Below, one piece after another: positions 15,513-25,138 of a DNA stretch of 64,000 nucleotides. Source of the stretch: Sphingopyxis sp. LC81. Its GTDB lineage: Bacteria; Pseudomonadota; Alphaproteobacteria; Sphingomonadales; Sphingomonadaceae. The stretch covers positions 62,001 through 126,000 of the forward strand of contig NZ_JNFD01000002.1 of the NCBI RefSeq assembly GCF_000756375.1, written 5' to 3'. Position 1 is the stretch's first letter; every line of letters begins with the position of its first letter. Under the pieces are notes generated by a model, which saw nothing but the letters and a program-made list of their open reading frames with translations, did not search any database and was not told the origin of the DNA. The position numbers and the translations under genes were made by a program.

Positions 15513-17699
15513 CTATCGCCCCCACTTGGTCTTGCTCTGCTTCCCGAACCGCCCCTTGCGCGTCCCCGGCTTGCCCTCGTTCGAGCGGCCGACGCGCGGA
15601 GCGACTTGTTGATCGACGGGCAGGCCAAGTTCGTCGGCCTCCAGTTTACGGATTTCGTCGCGGAGCCGCCCGGCTTCTTCGAACTCGAGGTCGGCGGCGG
15701 CGTCGCGCATCTTCTTTTCGAGGTCCTGGATATAGGCGCGGAGGTTATGTCCGACCATGTGCGCGGGCTTGTCCTCGCCGATGTCGATCGTCACCTGATC
15801 CTTCGACGCGACATGCGCAATGATGTCGCCGATGTTGCGCTTGATCGTCGTCGGGGTGATGCCGTGCTCGGCGTTATACGCTTCCTGTTTTTCGCGGCGG
15901 CGGTCGGTTTCGCGCATCGCGCGTTCCATGCTGCCGGTGATGCGGTCGGCGTAGAGGATGACGCGGCCGTCGACGTTGCGCGCGGCGCGGCCGATCGTCT
16001 GGACGAGGCTGGTCTCGCTGCGCAGGAAACCCTCCTTGTCGGCGTCGAGGATCGCGACGAGTCCGCATTCGGGAATATCGAGCCCCTCGCGCAGCAGGTT
16101 GATCCCGATGAGCACGTCGAACACCCCGAGCCGGAGGTCACGGATGATCTCGATGCGCTCCAATGTCTCGACGTCGGAGTGCATGTAGCGGACCTTGAGC
16201 CCCGCTTCGTGGAGGAATTCGGTGAGGTCCTCGGCCATCCGCTTGGTGAGCGTGGTGACGAGCGTGCGGTAACCCGCCGCGGCGGTCTTTTTCGCCTCGA
16301 CGATCAGGTCGTCGACCTGTTCCTCGACCGGCTTGATCTCGACCGGCGGGTCGATCAGCCCGGTGGGGCGGATGACCTGTTCGGCAAACACGCCTTGCGT
16401 GCGGTCCATTTCCCAGGTTCCCGGCGTCGCCGATACGCTGACCGTCTGCGGGCGCATCATGTCCCATTCGGCGAAGCGCAGCGGCCGGTTGTCGATGCAG
16501 CTCGGCAGGCGGAAGCCATATTCGGCGAGGGTGATTTTGCGGCGGTGATCGCCCTTCGACATCGCGCCGATCTGCGGGATCGTCTGGTGGCTTTCGTCGA
16601 CGAAGAGCAGGGCATTGTCGGGCAGATATTCGAACAAGGTCGGCGGCGGTTCGCCGGGCAGACGGCCGGTGAGGAAGCGGCTGTAATTCTCGATCCCCGC
16701 GCAGCTGCCCGTTGCGGCGATCATCTCGAGGTCGAAATTGGTGCGCTGCTCGAGCCGCTGCGCCTCGAGCAGGCGCCCTTCGGTCTCGAGCTCCTTAAGC
16801 CGCTCGGTCAGTTCGTGGCGGATCGCCTCGCTCGCCTGCTTGAGCGTGGGGCCGGGGGTCACATAGTGCGAGTTCGCAAAGACGCGGACATAGTTGAGGG
16901 TCGCGATCTTCTTGCCCGTCAGCGGGTCGAACTCGGTGATCTCCTCGATCTCGTCGCCGAAGAAGCTGACGCGCCAAGCCATATCCTCATAGTGCGAAGG
17001 GAAAATTTCGAGGCTATCGCCGCGCACGCGGAAATTGCCGCGCGCGAACGCCTGGTCGTTGCGCTTGTACTGGAGCGCGACGAGCTTGCGGATAATCTCG
17101 CGATTATCGGCGACCTGCCCCTTCTTGAGGTCGAAGATCATCGCCGAATAAGTTTCGACCGAGCCGATGCCGTAAAGGCACGACACCGACGCGACGATGA
17201 TCACATCGTCGCGTTCGAGCAGCGCGCGCGTTGCCGAATGGCGCATGCGGTCGATCGCTTCGTTTACGCTCGACTCCTTCTCGATGTAGGTGTCCGACCG
17301 CGGCACATAGGCCTCGGGCTGATAATAGTCGTAATAGCTGACGAAATATTCGACCGCATTGTTCGGGAAGAAGCTCTTGAACTCGCCATAGAGCTGCGCC
17401 GCGAGGATCTTGTTCGGCGCGAGGATCAGCGCGGGGCGCTGCAATTCGTCGATGACTTTCGCCATCGTGAAGGTCTTGCCCGATCCGGTGACCCCGAGCA
17501 GCACCTGGTCGCGCTCGCCGTCGAGCGCGGTCGACACGAGCTCCTTGATCGCGGTCGGCTGGTCACCCGCGGGCTCATAGTCGCTAACCAGTTCAAATCG
17601 TTTGCCGCCTTCGACCTTGTCGGGGCGCGCCGGGCGATGCGGGACATAGCCCTCCGCCGTGTCGATTTCATCGAGCGATGTACGAATCTGAATTGCCAT
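15513..17699 (-). CDS. uvrB: Excinuclease ABC subunit UvrB
   Basis: DNA damage-verifying helicase-like subunit of nucleotide excision repair. The 728-residue protein has [14 protein letters not shown], Walker [14 protein letters not shown] and the beta-hairpin region [20 protein letters not shown]. Helicase motifs [12 protein letters not shown] and SATPGTWE follow, with [16 protein letters not shown] and [11 protein letters not shown]-terminal UVR motif ([25 protein letters not shown]) binds UvrC/UvrA. The Lys/Arg-rich tail [14 protein letters not shown] is common in alphaproteobacteria. The start [11 protein letters not shown] at 17699 is preferred over an upstream extension lacking conservation. 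Confidence 0.97.
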   Translation of the reverse strand: MAIQIRTSLDEIDTAEGYVPHRPARPDKVEGGKRFELVSDYEPAGDQPTAIKELVSTALDGERDQVLLGVTGSGKTFTMAKVIDELQRPALILAPNKILAAQLYGEFKSFFPNNAVEYFVSYYDYYQPEAYVPRSDTYIEKESSVNEAIDRMRHSATRALLERDDVIIVASVSCLYGIGSVETYSAMIFDLKKGQVADNREIIRKLVALQYKRNDQAFARGNFRVRGDSLEIFPSHYEDMAWRVSFFGDEIEEITEFDPLTGKKIATLNYVRVFANSHYVTPGPTLKQASEAIRHELTERLKELETEGRLLEAQRLEQRTNFDLEMIAATGSCAGIENYSRFLTGRLPGEPPPTLFEYLPDNALLFVDESHQTIPQIGAMSKGDHRRKITLAEYGFRLPSCIDNRPLRFAEWDMMRPQTVSVSATPGTWEMDRTQGVFAEQVIRPTGLIDPPVEIKPVEEQVDDLIVEAKKTAAAGYRTLVTTLTKRMAEDLTEFLHEAGLKVRYMHSDVETLERIEIIRDLRLGVFDVLIGINLLREGLDIPECGLVAILDADKEGFLRSETSLVQTIGRAARNVDGRVILYADRITGSMERAMRETDRRREKQEAYNAEHGITPTTIKRNIGDIIAHVASKDQVTIDIGEDKPAHMVGHNLRAYIQDLEKKMRDAAADLEFEEAGRLRDEIRKLEADELGLPVDQQVAPRVGRSNEGKPGTRKGRFGKQSKTKWGR

Positions 17700-17787
17700 T
17701 GCCGCCAATATGGTATCGATGGGGCGGGTCCACAATCGCAATGAATCAAAACAGAACCCCCAAACGGACAGTCACAGGAGACAGGGT

Positions 17788-18306
17788 ATGAAGAAATTTC
17801 TGACGGTCGCCGCGATCGGCGCCCTCATCGCGGTGTCGGGTTGCGGCAAGAGCGAGACCGCTGCGACCAGCGGTCCGGTGAAGCGCGAAGCCGGTAATTG
17901 GAAAACCGACGTCAAGCTGGTGAAATTCGAGGTCCCCGGCATGCCGGCGGAAGCGAAGGACCAGATGACGAAGATGATGGAAGGCGCCAGCGGCATGGAC
18001 CAGTGCTTCACGCAGGAGCAGGTCGACAAGGAAGATGTCGCGGCCGAACTCGCCAAGGGTCCGGGCAACGGCGGCGAGTGCAAATGGTCGAAGAAGGACG
18101 TCGCGGGCGGCAAGATCGACGTCGCGGGCACGTGCACGGCGAACGGCCAGACGGTCGACATGGCGATGGCCGGCACGATGGAAGCCAAGAAGACCGACGT
18201 CACCATCACGACGAAGGGCAAGGTTCCGACCGGCGGCGACATGGAAATGGTCATGCAGATGACCAGCACCCACACCGGCCCATGCAAGGCACCGGCCACG
18301 ACCTAA
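17788..18306 (+). CDS. DUF3617-type lipoprotein
   Basis: The 172-residue lipoprotein starts MKKFLTVAAIGALIAVSGCG, with lipobox VSGC. It has the DUF3617 layout: a GNWKTDVKLVKFEVPGMPAE start, a K-rich middle, and paired cysteines (QCFTQEQ, GECKW, GTC, GPCKAP) that likely form disulfides in the periplasm. Its function is unknown; such proteins are abundant in sphingomonads. A CAGGAG ribosome site precedes the ATG at 17788, and the longer frame upstream overlaps the divergent uvrB start. A terminator follows at 18332. Confidence 0.85.
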   Translation: MKKFLTVAAIGALIAVSGCGKSETAATSGPVKREAGNWKTDVKLVKFEVPGMPAEAKDQMTKMMEGASGMDQCFTQEQVDKEDVAAELAKGPGNGGECKWSKKDVAGGKIDVAGTCTANGQTVDMAMAGTMEAKKTDVTITTKGKVPTGGDMEMVMQMTSTHTGPCKAPATT

Positions 18307-18331
18307 GTCACACATTTTTGATGAAAATGAG

Positions 18332-18360
18332 GGGGCGTCGGTGGAAACCGGCGCCCTTTT
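18332..18360 (+). terminator. Intrinsic terminator after DUF3617 gene
   Basis: GGGCGTCGG and CCGGCGCCC pair (one G-U) around a six-base loop, followed directly by TTTTCG. It is placed 26 bases after the stop codon. Confidence 0.85.
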
Positions 18361-18431
18361 CGTATATGCAGAGGAAATATGGGGGTCGCTAATATGTCTG
18401 GTTATGTGACGTTGGGCGCCGACGAGCCGAC

Positions 18432-19139
18432 ATGTGCGTGCGTGCGCGCCTTGCGCATCGAAGCCACGTGAATTTGGCCGGCTGGCTCGACCGCCGCGGG
18501 ACCCCGCTCTGGCTCGGCCTCGCGGCCGGGCTGCTCGCGGTCGCGGCGGGATTGCTCGCGGGCGGCGATGCCGCCGAGCGCGCGGGACTTGCCGCGCGAT
18601 GGACGGCCCGCGCCGGCCTGCCGCTCTTCCTTGTCGCGTTTCTCGCATCGACGCTGGTGCGCCGCTGGCCGGGCGCGACAACGCGCGCGCTGCTTCGCCG
18701 ACGGCGGCAATGGGGGCTGGGCTTCGCGCTCGCCCACACGATCCACCTCGTCGCGCTGGGCATTAACGTCATCGTCTATGCGCCGGGGCGGACCTGGCAG
18801 TCGCTCATCGGCGGCGGGCTCGCCTATGTCATCCTCTATCTGATGGCGCTGACCTCTACCGACGGGTGGCAGCGACGGCTGGGCCAATGGTGGGGACGCC
18901 TGCACCGGTTCGGCATCTATTATATCTGGTTCATTTTTACCGCGAGCTACGCTGGGCGCGCCTTTGGCGCCGATCCGGGCAAGCAGCTGGTCGGCGTCGT
19001 CTTTGGCAGCGTTATGGTCGGGGCGCTTGCGCTGCGCCTGTGGCCAGTGCGGCATGTTGAGGGGAGAGCGAGGGATGTCGACTTGCCGGGCGACAGAACA
19101 GGTGGGGCTGTCGGGCCGCCCGGCGAAGTCTTGAAATGA
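18432..19139 (+). CDS. Ferric reductase-like transmembrane protein (MsrQ-like)
   Basis: A 235-residue membrane protein with about six helices. FALAHTIHLVALGINVIVY and WWGRLHRFGIYYIWFIFTASYAG carry the paired histidines expected to hold b-type haem in the ferric-reductase-like domain. MsrQ delivers electrons to the periplasmic methionine sulfoxide reductase MsrP, but no msrP is next to it, so the role is inferred only from fold. The start is uncertain: ATG 18432 has no good ribosome site, and GTG 18468 (VNLAGWLDRRG) would begin directly before the first helix. The C-terminal 25 residues are hydrophilic. Confidence 0.7.
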   Translation: MCVRARLAHRSHVNLAGWLDRRGTPLWLGLAAGLLAVAAGLLAGGDAAERAGLAARWTARAGLPLFLVAFLASTLVRRWPGATTRALLRRRRQWGLGFALAHTIHLVALGINVIVYAPGRTWQSLIGGGLAYVILYLMALTSTDGWQRRLGQWWGRLHRFGIYYIWFIFTASYAGRAFGADPGKQLVGVVFGSVMVGALALRLWPVRHVEGRARDVDLPGDRTGGAVGPPGEVLK

Positions 19140-19470
19140 GGCCTGAGGGGGATCGAAGGGTGCCAGGGACCAGCTCGCACCTTTCGCCTTTTGGCCTCAA
19201 CACCGCGTCATCGTAGGAATGCCGCGATGCCCAAAGGATGCCACAGTTTCGAAACTGTGGCAGTTACAAGGGGTCACATGCCGCTATGTTGCCATTTGAT
19301 AACCAATCCTTAACCCGTTTTCGCGTTTTTCCTCGCCGATTGGCGAGGGGCTTTTCTTCTGATATGGCGTGCGGCCGCCTTGTTACCGTTACGTCGAAGT
19401 AACAATGGGTGGCCGCGCTTGTTGATTGGCGTATCACCCGCACCGCCCGCCAGGGGTATTTGAGGGTAGC
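19140..19470. promoter_or_regulatory. Intergenic region with two dyads before the TPR regulator gene
   Basis: This region has no convincing gene. It holds a 24-base perfect palindrome at 19239-19262 (half-site TGCCACAGTTTC) and a stem-loop at 19331-19348 (CCTCGCC-GATT-GGCGAGG) followed by a T-rich stretch that looks like an intrinsic terminator. It also has a small dyad, GTTAC...GTAAC, at 19381-19402. The local base composition is more AT-rich than the flanking genes. The promoter of the downstream gene probably lies between the stem-loop and 19471. Confidence 0.55.
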
Positions 19471-21225
19471 ATGGACCAGGCGAAAACGAACGAGACACAG
19501 GACCCCGCCGAGGTCGATCGGATCATCGCGGGAGAACTCGAGAGGCTGCTCGATTCCCCGATGTTCACGCGCTCGCCGGTGCTGTCGCGGCTGCTCCAAT
19601 TCCTTGTCGAACATCGTCTTCGTGGCGGGCGCAGCTCGCCCAAGGCCTATGCCATCGCGACCGAGGCGCTCGGCCGCAGCGAAGATTTCGATCCCGCCGT
19701 CGACAGCTATCCGCGCGTCATGGTGGGGCGTCTGCGCAGCCTTCTCGACCGCTATTATGCCGACACGCCGTGGGTGCACCGGCTGCGCGTGCCGCAGGGC
19801 AGCTATGAAGTCGTCGTCCAGTATCGCGCGGCGCCTCCCTCGGCGCGGTCGGCCGACGACCCGGCAGGCGATGATGACGTCAAGACCGCAGACGCCGCGC
19901 GGCGCCCGGCGGGACCCGGCGGCGTCCGGCGCGCGCCCGATCGCGGCGCCCACTTTGGCCGCTGGATCGTCGTTCTCATCCTCCTCGCGCTCGCCCTCTT
20001 CACGCTGTGGGCGCTCCGCGGCGGATCCGCCCAGCTGTTCGCCGGCGATCCGGTGCCGGTCCCCTTGCTCGAAGTCAGCGCGCCGGCCGCGGGCAATTCG
20101 CCCGAATCGCGCGCGCTCGCCCGCGCCCTCGACGGCAAGCTGCGCGACGGGCTGCGGCGCTTCGATCTCGTCGACCTTTTGAGTTCGAAGACGCCCGGCA
20201 GTACCACCGCCGGCAAAAGCGACTATCGGCTCGACACATCGCTCGTCCGCACGGTCGAGGGCAACACCGACGTCACGCTCGTTCTCAACCGCGTCGCGGA
20301 CCAGCGCGCCATCTGGTCGCAACAATTGCGCCTGACACAGGATGAAACGCCCGAATTTACCGCCATCGAGCCTCTGATCGCGCAGCTTGCCGGGGATTAT
20401 GGCGTGATCGTGCGCGACCAGGTCCAGCGCCAGCCCGACAATTTTTCGCCCGGTTTCCCGTGCCTCGCGCAGTTCAACCGGGTGCGCCAGATGCGCAACA
20501 CCACGAACGTGAAACAGGTCGACGCCTGTCTGCGCGCGACGCTCAAGGCCAACCCGCGCGATCCCGTCACGCTCACCGCACTGTCGCTCGTACGCTATGG
20601 CGACTGGCAGCCGCAGCGGATGACGCCGGCGGGGCGCGAGGCATTTGCCGAAGCGCGGGCGTTGGCGCAGCGCTCGTATGAAAGCAGCCCCAATTCTGCC
20701 GCGGGCCTGTTCGCGATGGCGCGCGCCAATTTCTATACGGGCAATTGCGCCGGCGGCAATGCGATGGGCGACGCCGCGATCGCGCTCAATCCCTATGATG
20801 CCGACATGGCGGGCTTTCTTGGCCTCTTCAAGCTGACGTGCGGGATGGGACCCGAGGGAGAGCTGTTGCTCCGGCGGTCGCTCCAGCTCGATTCCTCCTA
20901 CCCCGGGGTTCCGGCGGTCACGCTCGCTTTCACGCTGTCGGAGCGCGGTGACCAAGATGAGGCGCGGCGGATCCTCGATCACATGCCGTCGCCGAGCAAT
21001 ATGGAGCCGCAATATATGATGGTGCGCGCGATCGTGCAGGCGCGGCAGGGGCAGGTGGCGGCGGCGCGCGCGCAATGGCAGCGGCTGCTTGCCTACACGC
21101 GCCAGCCCGCCGATGCGACGCCCGAACGGGTGCTGGGCCGGTTCATCATCACCCCGGTGGTGATCCAGCGCGCCTCGGCCGCGCTCCGCGATTCGGGTGT
21201 CGTCCCGGTTAAAGCTGCGCCTTGA
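19471..21225 (+). CDS. Membrane-anchored regulator-like protein with TPR-like C-terminal domain
   Basis: The 584-residue protein has three parts. Residues about 10-115 (RSPVLSRLLQFLVEHRLRGG, KAYAIATEALGRSEDFDPAVDSYPRVMVGRLRSLLDRYY) match a DNA-binding-like N-domain seen in many adenylate-cyclase-like and TPR proteins (family recalled, not searched). Near residue 160 a single membrane helix (WIVVLILLALALFTLWAL) follows a Pro/Arg-rich linker. The periplasmic C-domain has FlgO-like and TPR-like helices. The layout recalls CadC/ToxR-type one-component regulators. It is not a confident function; target genes are unknown. Confidence 0.6.
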   Translation: MDQAKTNETQDPAEVDRIIAGELERLLDSPMFTRSPVLSRLLQFLVEHRLRGGRSSPKAYAIATEALGRSEDFDPAVDSYPRVMVGRLRSLLDRYYADTPWVHRLRVPQGSYEVVVQYRAAPPSARSADDPAGDDDVKTADAARRPAGPGGVRRAPDRGAHFGRWIVVLILLALALFTLWALRGGSAQLFAGDPVPVPLLEVSAPAAGNSPESRALARALDGKLRDGLRRFDLVDLLSSKTPGSTTAGKSDYRLDTSLVRTVEGNTDVTLVLNRVADQRAIWSQQLRLTQDETPEFTAIEPLIAQLAGDYGVIVRDQVQRQPDNFSPGFPCLAQFNRVRQMRNTTNVKQVDACLRATLKANPRDPVTLTALSLVRYGDWQPQRMTPAGREAFAEARALAQRSYESSPNSAAGLFAMARANFYTGNCAGGNAMGDAAIALNPYDADMAGFLGLFKLTCGMGPEGELLLRRSLQLDSSYPGVPAVTLAFTLSERGDQDEARRILDHMPSPSNMEPQYMMVRAIVQARQGQVAAARAQWQRLLAYTRQPADATPERVLGRFIITPVVIQRASAALRDSGVVPVKAAP

Positions 21226-21256
21226 CGCTAGGCCGAGTGCTGCGCAGAGTGGCGCT

Positions 21257-22456
21257 ATGCTCTCGCTTCTAGCCCTGCTGACCTCGGTCGCATCGCCCGC
21301 TCCCGCCGCCGTGGCGGTGCGTTTCGACCGCGAAGGACAGGTCGAGACGCGCGTCGCTCAAGGGCAGGCCGACCGGGCGAGCGGCCGCGCGATCACGCCT
21401 GACGATCCGGTGCGCGTCGCGTCGGTATCGAAGCTGATTGTCGCGCTCGGCGTGCTACGGCTCGTCGAGACGGGGCGTCTCGATCTCGATCGCGATGTGT
21501 CGGATTATCTCGGCTGGCGGCTGCGCCACCCGGCTTACCCTGACCGGCCGATCAGCCTGGCGCAGTTGCTGGGGCATCGGTCCGGGCTCAACGACGATAC
21601 CGATTATGCTCTGCCGCTGGATGCCGATCTCGAAACCGCGCTCGCCGACCCGGCCGCCTGGGACAAGGCGCGTCCGCCCGGCGGCGACTTCGTTTATGCC
21701 AATTTCAACTACCCCGTCGTTGCCGCCGCGATCGAGGGCGCAACCGGCGAGCGGTTCGACCAGGCGATGACGCGGCTCGTTTTTCGCCCGCTCGGTCTCG
21801 ATGCCTGTTTCAACTGGCCGACGTGCAGCGACGCGGCGGTCGCGCGGGCCGTCGTGCTGCACGATGCCGAGGGCAATGCCGTGCGCGACGACATGAAGGG
21901 CGCGCGGCCCGCCTGTCCGGTCGTCCCGGCAGCGAACGGCGGCTGCGACCTTGGCACTTATCGCCTCGCCCGCCACGGCGCCGGGTTCAGCCCGCAGGGC
22001 GGTGTTCGCATCTCGGCAAACGGCCTCGCGCGCATCGGCATCATGCTGCTGCGCCGCGGCGAAGACTTTCTGAAACCCGCAAGCCTCGCCCGGCTCGAAG
22101 CGATGGCGCGCGTCCGCCCGACGAGCGGTGAGGGGACGGGCGGCTTTTTCTGCGAATATGGCATAGCTATGCACAGCACCGGCGGGCCGGCGCTGCGCGA
22201 CCCCGCATGCCGCGACGACCTGTTCGGCGACGGCCGCCTGCGCCTCGGTCATTCGGGCGATGCCTATGGATTGCGCTCGGGGCTCTGGTTCGACCTTGAA
22301 GGCGGCGATGGCATTGCCTATTTCGTCACGCAGGTGCCGGAGGGGCAGAAAGGGACACGGTCGGCTTACAGCGCTGCGGAGGAAGTCTTGGTCGACGCGG
22401 CGCTTCGCCACACGGCCGATGCCAGCCCTCTTGCCAGCCCCGCCCACGGGCACTAG
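21257..22456 (+). CDS. Serine hydrolase, class C beta-lactamase fold
   Basis: The 399-residue secreted protein begins with a short signal ([20 protein letters not shown]). [19 protein letters not shown] contains the S-x-x-K active-site motif, and [13 protein letters not shown] the Y-x-N motif. [15 protein letters not shown] is the equivalent of the KTG strand, with H-S-G. The fold is shared with esterases, D-aminopeptidases and class C beta-lactamases; nothing marks it as a resistance enzyme. Several extra cysteines in the middle suggest disulfides. It starts about 30 bases after the TPR gene and may be co-transcribed. Confidence 0.83.
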   Translation: MLSLLALLTSVASPAPAAVAVRFDREGQVETRVAQGQADRASGRAITPDDPVRVASVSKLIVALGVLRLVETGRLDLDRDVSDYLGWRLRHPAYPDRPISLAQLLGHRSGLNDDTDYALPLDADLETALADPAAWDKARPPGGDFVYANFNYPVVAAAIEGATGERFDQAMTRLVFRPLGLDACFNWPTCSDAAVARAVVLHDAEGNAVRDDMKGARPACPVVPAANGGCDLGTYRLARHGAGFSPQGGVRISANGLARIGIMLLRRGEDFLKPASLARLEAMARVRPTSGEGTGGFFCEYGIAMHSTGGPALRDPACRDDLFGDGRLRLGHSGDAYGLRSGLWFDLEGGDGIAYFVTQVPEGQKGTRSAYSAAEEVLVDAALRHTADASPLASPAHGH

Positions 22457-22502
22457 GGCAATTTTCAACATTCACGACATAGTCAGAAAAAAGGAACTGT
22501 GC

Positions 22503-22739
22503 ATGAGCGATTCGGCCGAAAAGGTTAAGAAGATCGTCGTCGAACATCTGGGCGTCGAAGCCGACAAGGTCACCGAAGAAGCGAGCTTCATCGACGATCT
22601 GGGCGCCGACAGCCTCGACATCGTCGAGCTGGTGATGGCGTTCGAAGAAGAATTCGGCGTCGAAATCCCCGACGATGCGGCGGAAAAGATCGCCACCGTC
22701 AAGGATGCGATCGACTATATCGAAGCGAACAAGGGCTAA
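22503..22739 (+). CDS. acpP: Acyl carrier protein
   Basis: Carries acyl chains in fatty acid synthesis on a phosphopantetheine arm. The 78-residue acidic protein has the canonical [21 protein letters not shown] with the modified Ser in D-S-L, followed by [19 protein letters not shown]. The AAAAGGAAC ribosome site and start are clear. It is followed by an intrinsic terminator and then fabF, the conserved acpP-fabF-mltG order. Confidence 0.98.
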   Translation: MSDSAEKVKKIVVEHLGVEADKVTEEASFIDDLGADSLDIVELVMAFEEEFGVEIPDDAAEKIATVKDAIDYIEANKG

Positions 22740-22794
22740 GCCCCTGCGGTCCGGCCTGGCCGGACGCGGCGGCGACGCCGCCCACGCGTTTCCG

Positions 22795-22842
22795 GCTTCC
22801 CGGTCCCGAGCGTTCGCGCGCAGAGGCCGGGAAGCTTTTTTT
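22795..22842 (+). terminator. Intrinsic terminator after acpP
   Basis: GCTTCCCGG (22795-22803) pairs with CCGGGAAGC (22827-22835) and is followed by seven T bases. The loop is long (23 bases). It probably lets abundant acpP transcript end before fabF. Confidence 0.85.
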
Positions 22843-22908
22843 ATGGATATGCGTTTTCTTGAATGACGCGGCGCCCTGCGGGGGCAGGGGCCGATGAAAG
22901 GAATGACT

Positions 22909-24168
22909 ATGCGCCGGGTTGTGGTGACGGGTTTGGGTTTGGTGACGCCGCTGGGCGCCGATGTGGAAACCACATGGGCCAATCTGCTCGCGGGAAAATC
23001 GGGCGCCGGGACGATCACCCATTTCGATGCGTCGGACCAGAAATGCACGATCGCGTGCGAGGTGAAGGGCCCCGACCATGAATATGGTTTCGACCCCGGC
23101 AAGCGCGTCGATCATAAGGTGCAGCGTCAGGTCGATCCTTTCATCATCTATGGAATCGACGCCGCCGGCCAGGCGATCGAGGACGCGGGCCTCGAGGATA
23201 TGTCCGAGGAAATGAAGCTGCGCGCCGGCTGCTCGATCGGGTCGGGCATCGGCGGTCTCCCCGGCATCGAAAGCGAAAGCCTGCTGCTCGCCGAGAAGGG
23301 GCCGGGCCGCGTTTCACCACACTTCGTCCACGGCCGCCTGATCAACCTGATCTCGGGTCAGGTCAGCATCAAATATGGCCTGCAAGGCCCCAACCATGCC
23401 GTCGTCACCGCCTGCTCGACCGGGGCGCACTCGATCGGCGACGCCGCGCGGATGATCCGCGACGACGACGCCGACATCATGCTCGCGGGCGGTGCCGAGG
23501 CGACGATCTGCCCGATCGGGATCGCGGGCTTCGCGCAGGCGCGCGCGCTCAACATGAGCTATAACGACCGCCCCGAAGCGGCGAGCCGTCCCTATGACAA
23601 GGACCGCGACGGCTTTGTGATGGGCGAGGGCGCGGGTGTCGTCGTGCTCGAGGAATATGAGCATGCCAAGGCGCGTGGCGCGAAGATTTACGCCGAGGTC
23701 GTCGGCTACGGCCTGTCGGGCGATGCCTATCATGTGACCGCGCCGCATCCCGACGGTTCGGGCGCGTATCGTTCGATGGAAATGGCGCTGAAAAAGGCGG
23801 GCATGACCGTCGCCGACATCGACTATATCAACGCGCACGGCACCTCGACGATGGCCGACACGATCGAACTCGGCGCAGTCAAGCGCCTGTTCGGCAATGA
23901 AATCGCCAATGTGTCGATGAGCTCGACCAAATCGGCGATCGGCCACTTGCTCGGCGGCGCCGGCGCGGTCGAGACGATCTTCTGCATCCTCGCGATCCGC
24001 GACCAGATCGTCCCGCCGACGCTCAACCTCGACAATCCCGACGAGGGCACCGACGGCGTCGACCTCGTCCCGCACACCGCGAAGAAGCGCGAAGTGAAGG
24101 CCGCGCTCAACAACAGCTTCGGCTTCGGCGGCACCAACGCCAGCGTCATCGTCAAGGCGATCGATTAA
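22909..24168 (+). CDS. fabF: 3-oxoacyl-ACP synthase II (KAS II)
   Basis: Elongating condensing enzyme of type II fatty acid synthesis. The 419-residue protein starts MRRVVVTGLGLVTPLG and has the catalytic triad: Cys in VTACSTGAHS, His in INAHGTSTMA, and His in KSAIGHLLGGAGA. It ends with the NNSFGFGGTNAS loop. ATG codons at 22894, 22903 and 22909 are in frame; AAAGGA sits six bases before 22909, so that one is used. The stop lies five bases before mltG. Confidence 0.97.
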   Translation: MRRVVVTGLGLVTPLGADVETTWANLLAGKSGAGTITHFDASDQKCTIACEVKGPDHEYGFDPGKRVDHKVQRQVDPFIIYGIDAAGQAIEDAGLEDMSEEMKLRAGCSIGSGIGGLPGIESESLLLAEKGPGRVSPHFVHGRLINLISGQVSIKYGLQGPNHAVVTACSTGAHSIGDAARMIRDDDADIMLAGGAEATICPIGIAGFAQARALNMSYNDRPEAASRPYDKDRDGFVMGEGAGVVVLEEYEHAKARGAKIYAEVVGYGLSGDAYHVTAPHPDGSGAYRSMEMALKKAGMTVADIDYINAHGTSTMADTIELGAVKRLFGNEIANVSMSSTKSAIGHLLGGAGAVETIFCILAIRDQIVPPTLNLDNPDEGTDGVDLVPHTAKKREVKAALNNSFGFGGTNASVIVKAID

Positions 24169-24172
24169 CCCC

Positions 24173-25105
24173 ATGCGGTGGCTGCTCGCGGCCCTGATGG
24201 CGCTTGCCCTCGCGGCCTGCTCGGGCGGCGCGCCGAAGGATGCCGAAATCGTCGTCCCGCCGGGCGCGAGCATCGCGAAGGCAGGCGAAATTCTCGAAAG
24301 CGCGGGCTTGGTCTCGGCGTCGAGCTTTCGCAACGAGGCGCGCTTCTTCGGCTCGGACGATCCGATCAAGCCCGGCGAATACAAGATCGAGAAGGGGATG
24401 GACGCGGGCGACATCCTCGAACTCTTCCAGTCGGGCAAGACGATCCAGCGCATGGTCATGATCCCCGAGGGCATGCCCTCGATCATGGTGTGGGAACGGC
24501 TGATGGCCGAAAAACGCCTGAAGGGCGAAATTCCGGTGCCGGCCGAGGGCAGCATCCTGCCCGACAGCTACGCCTTCACCACCGGCGAAAGCCGCGCGGC
24601 AGTGGTCAAGCGCATGCAGGCGGCGATGGACAAGGCGTTCAACGAGCTTTGGACCAAGCGCACGCCGCGCGCTGCGGTCAAGGACCGCAATCAGGCGATG
24701 GCGCTGGCGTCGATCGTCGAAAAGGAAACCGGCGTTGCCGCCGAGCGCCGGACCGTCGCGGGGGTCTATACCAACCGCCTCGGCGTCGGCATGCGGCTGC
24801 AGGCCGATCCCACGATCATCTATCCGATCACCAAGGGCAAGCCGCTCGGCCGCCGCATATTGCGATCCGAAATCCAGGCGGTGAACGGGTATAACACCTA
24901 CAGCATGATCGGTCTGCCGCAGGGCCCGATCGCCAACCCCGGCAAGGCGTCGATCGCCGCGGTGCTCGATCCCGAAGCGAACGACTATCTCTTCTTCGTC
25001 GCGAAGGGCGACGGCGGCCACATCTTCGCGCGCACGCTCGCGGAGCATAATGCCAATGTGCAGAAATGGTATCAGCTGCGCCGCGACCGCGGGGAGATAG
25101 AGTAG
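24173..25105 (+). CDS. mltG: Endolytic murein transglycosylase MltG, lipoprotein-type N-terminus
   Basis: Cuts nascent glycan strands and so limits their length. The 310-residue protein has the YceG/MltG LysM-like part (IVVPPGASIAKAGEILESAG) and GEYKIEKGMDAGDIL. Its catalytic region is ASIVEKETGVAAERRTVAGVYTNRL, with the active Glu. LQADPTIIYPITKG, YNTYSMIGLPQGPIANPG and YLFFVAKGDGGHIFARTLAEHN complete the domain. Unusually the N-terminus reads MALALAACSGG, a lipobox, rather than the plain membrane helix of E. coli MltG. It directly follows fabF. Confidence 0.94.
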   Translation: MRWLLAALMALALAACSGGAPKDAEIVVPPGASIAKAGEILESAGLVSASSFRNEARFFGSDDPIKPGEYKIEKGMDAGDILELFQSGKTIQRMVMIPEGMPSIMVWERLMAEKRLKGEIPVPAEGSILPDSYAFTTGESRAAVVKRMQAAMDKAFNELWTKRTPRAAVKDRNQAMALASIVEKETGVAAERRTVAGVYTNRLGVGMRLQADPTIIYPITKGKPLGRRILRSEIQAVNGYNTYSMIGLPQGPIANPGKASIAAVLDPEANDYLFFVAKGDGGHIFARTLAEHNANVQKWYQLRRDRGEIE

Positions 25106-25138
25106 CCGGCACAGCCGCCGGCGGGGAGGGAAAAGGCG

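Noticed and set aside
15606..17744. A 712-residue plus-strand frame across uvrB
   Set aside because: uvrB on the minus strand is certain and the plus frame has shadow-type composition only.
21257..22456. Antibiotic-resistance beta-lactamase
   Set aside because: The SxxK and YxN motifs only show the broad serine-hydrolase fold shared with esterases and peptidases; nothing specific to resistance enzymes is seen.
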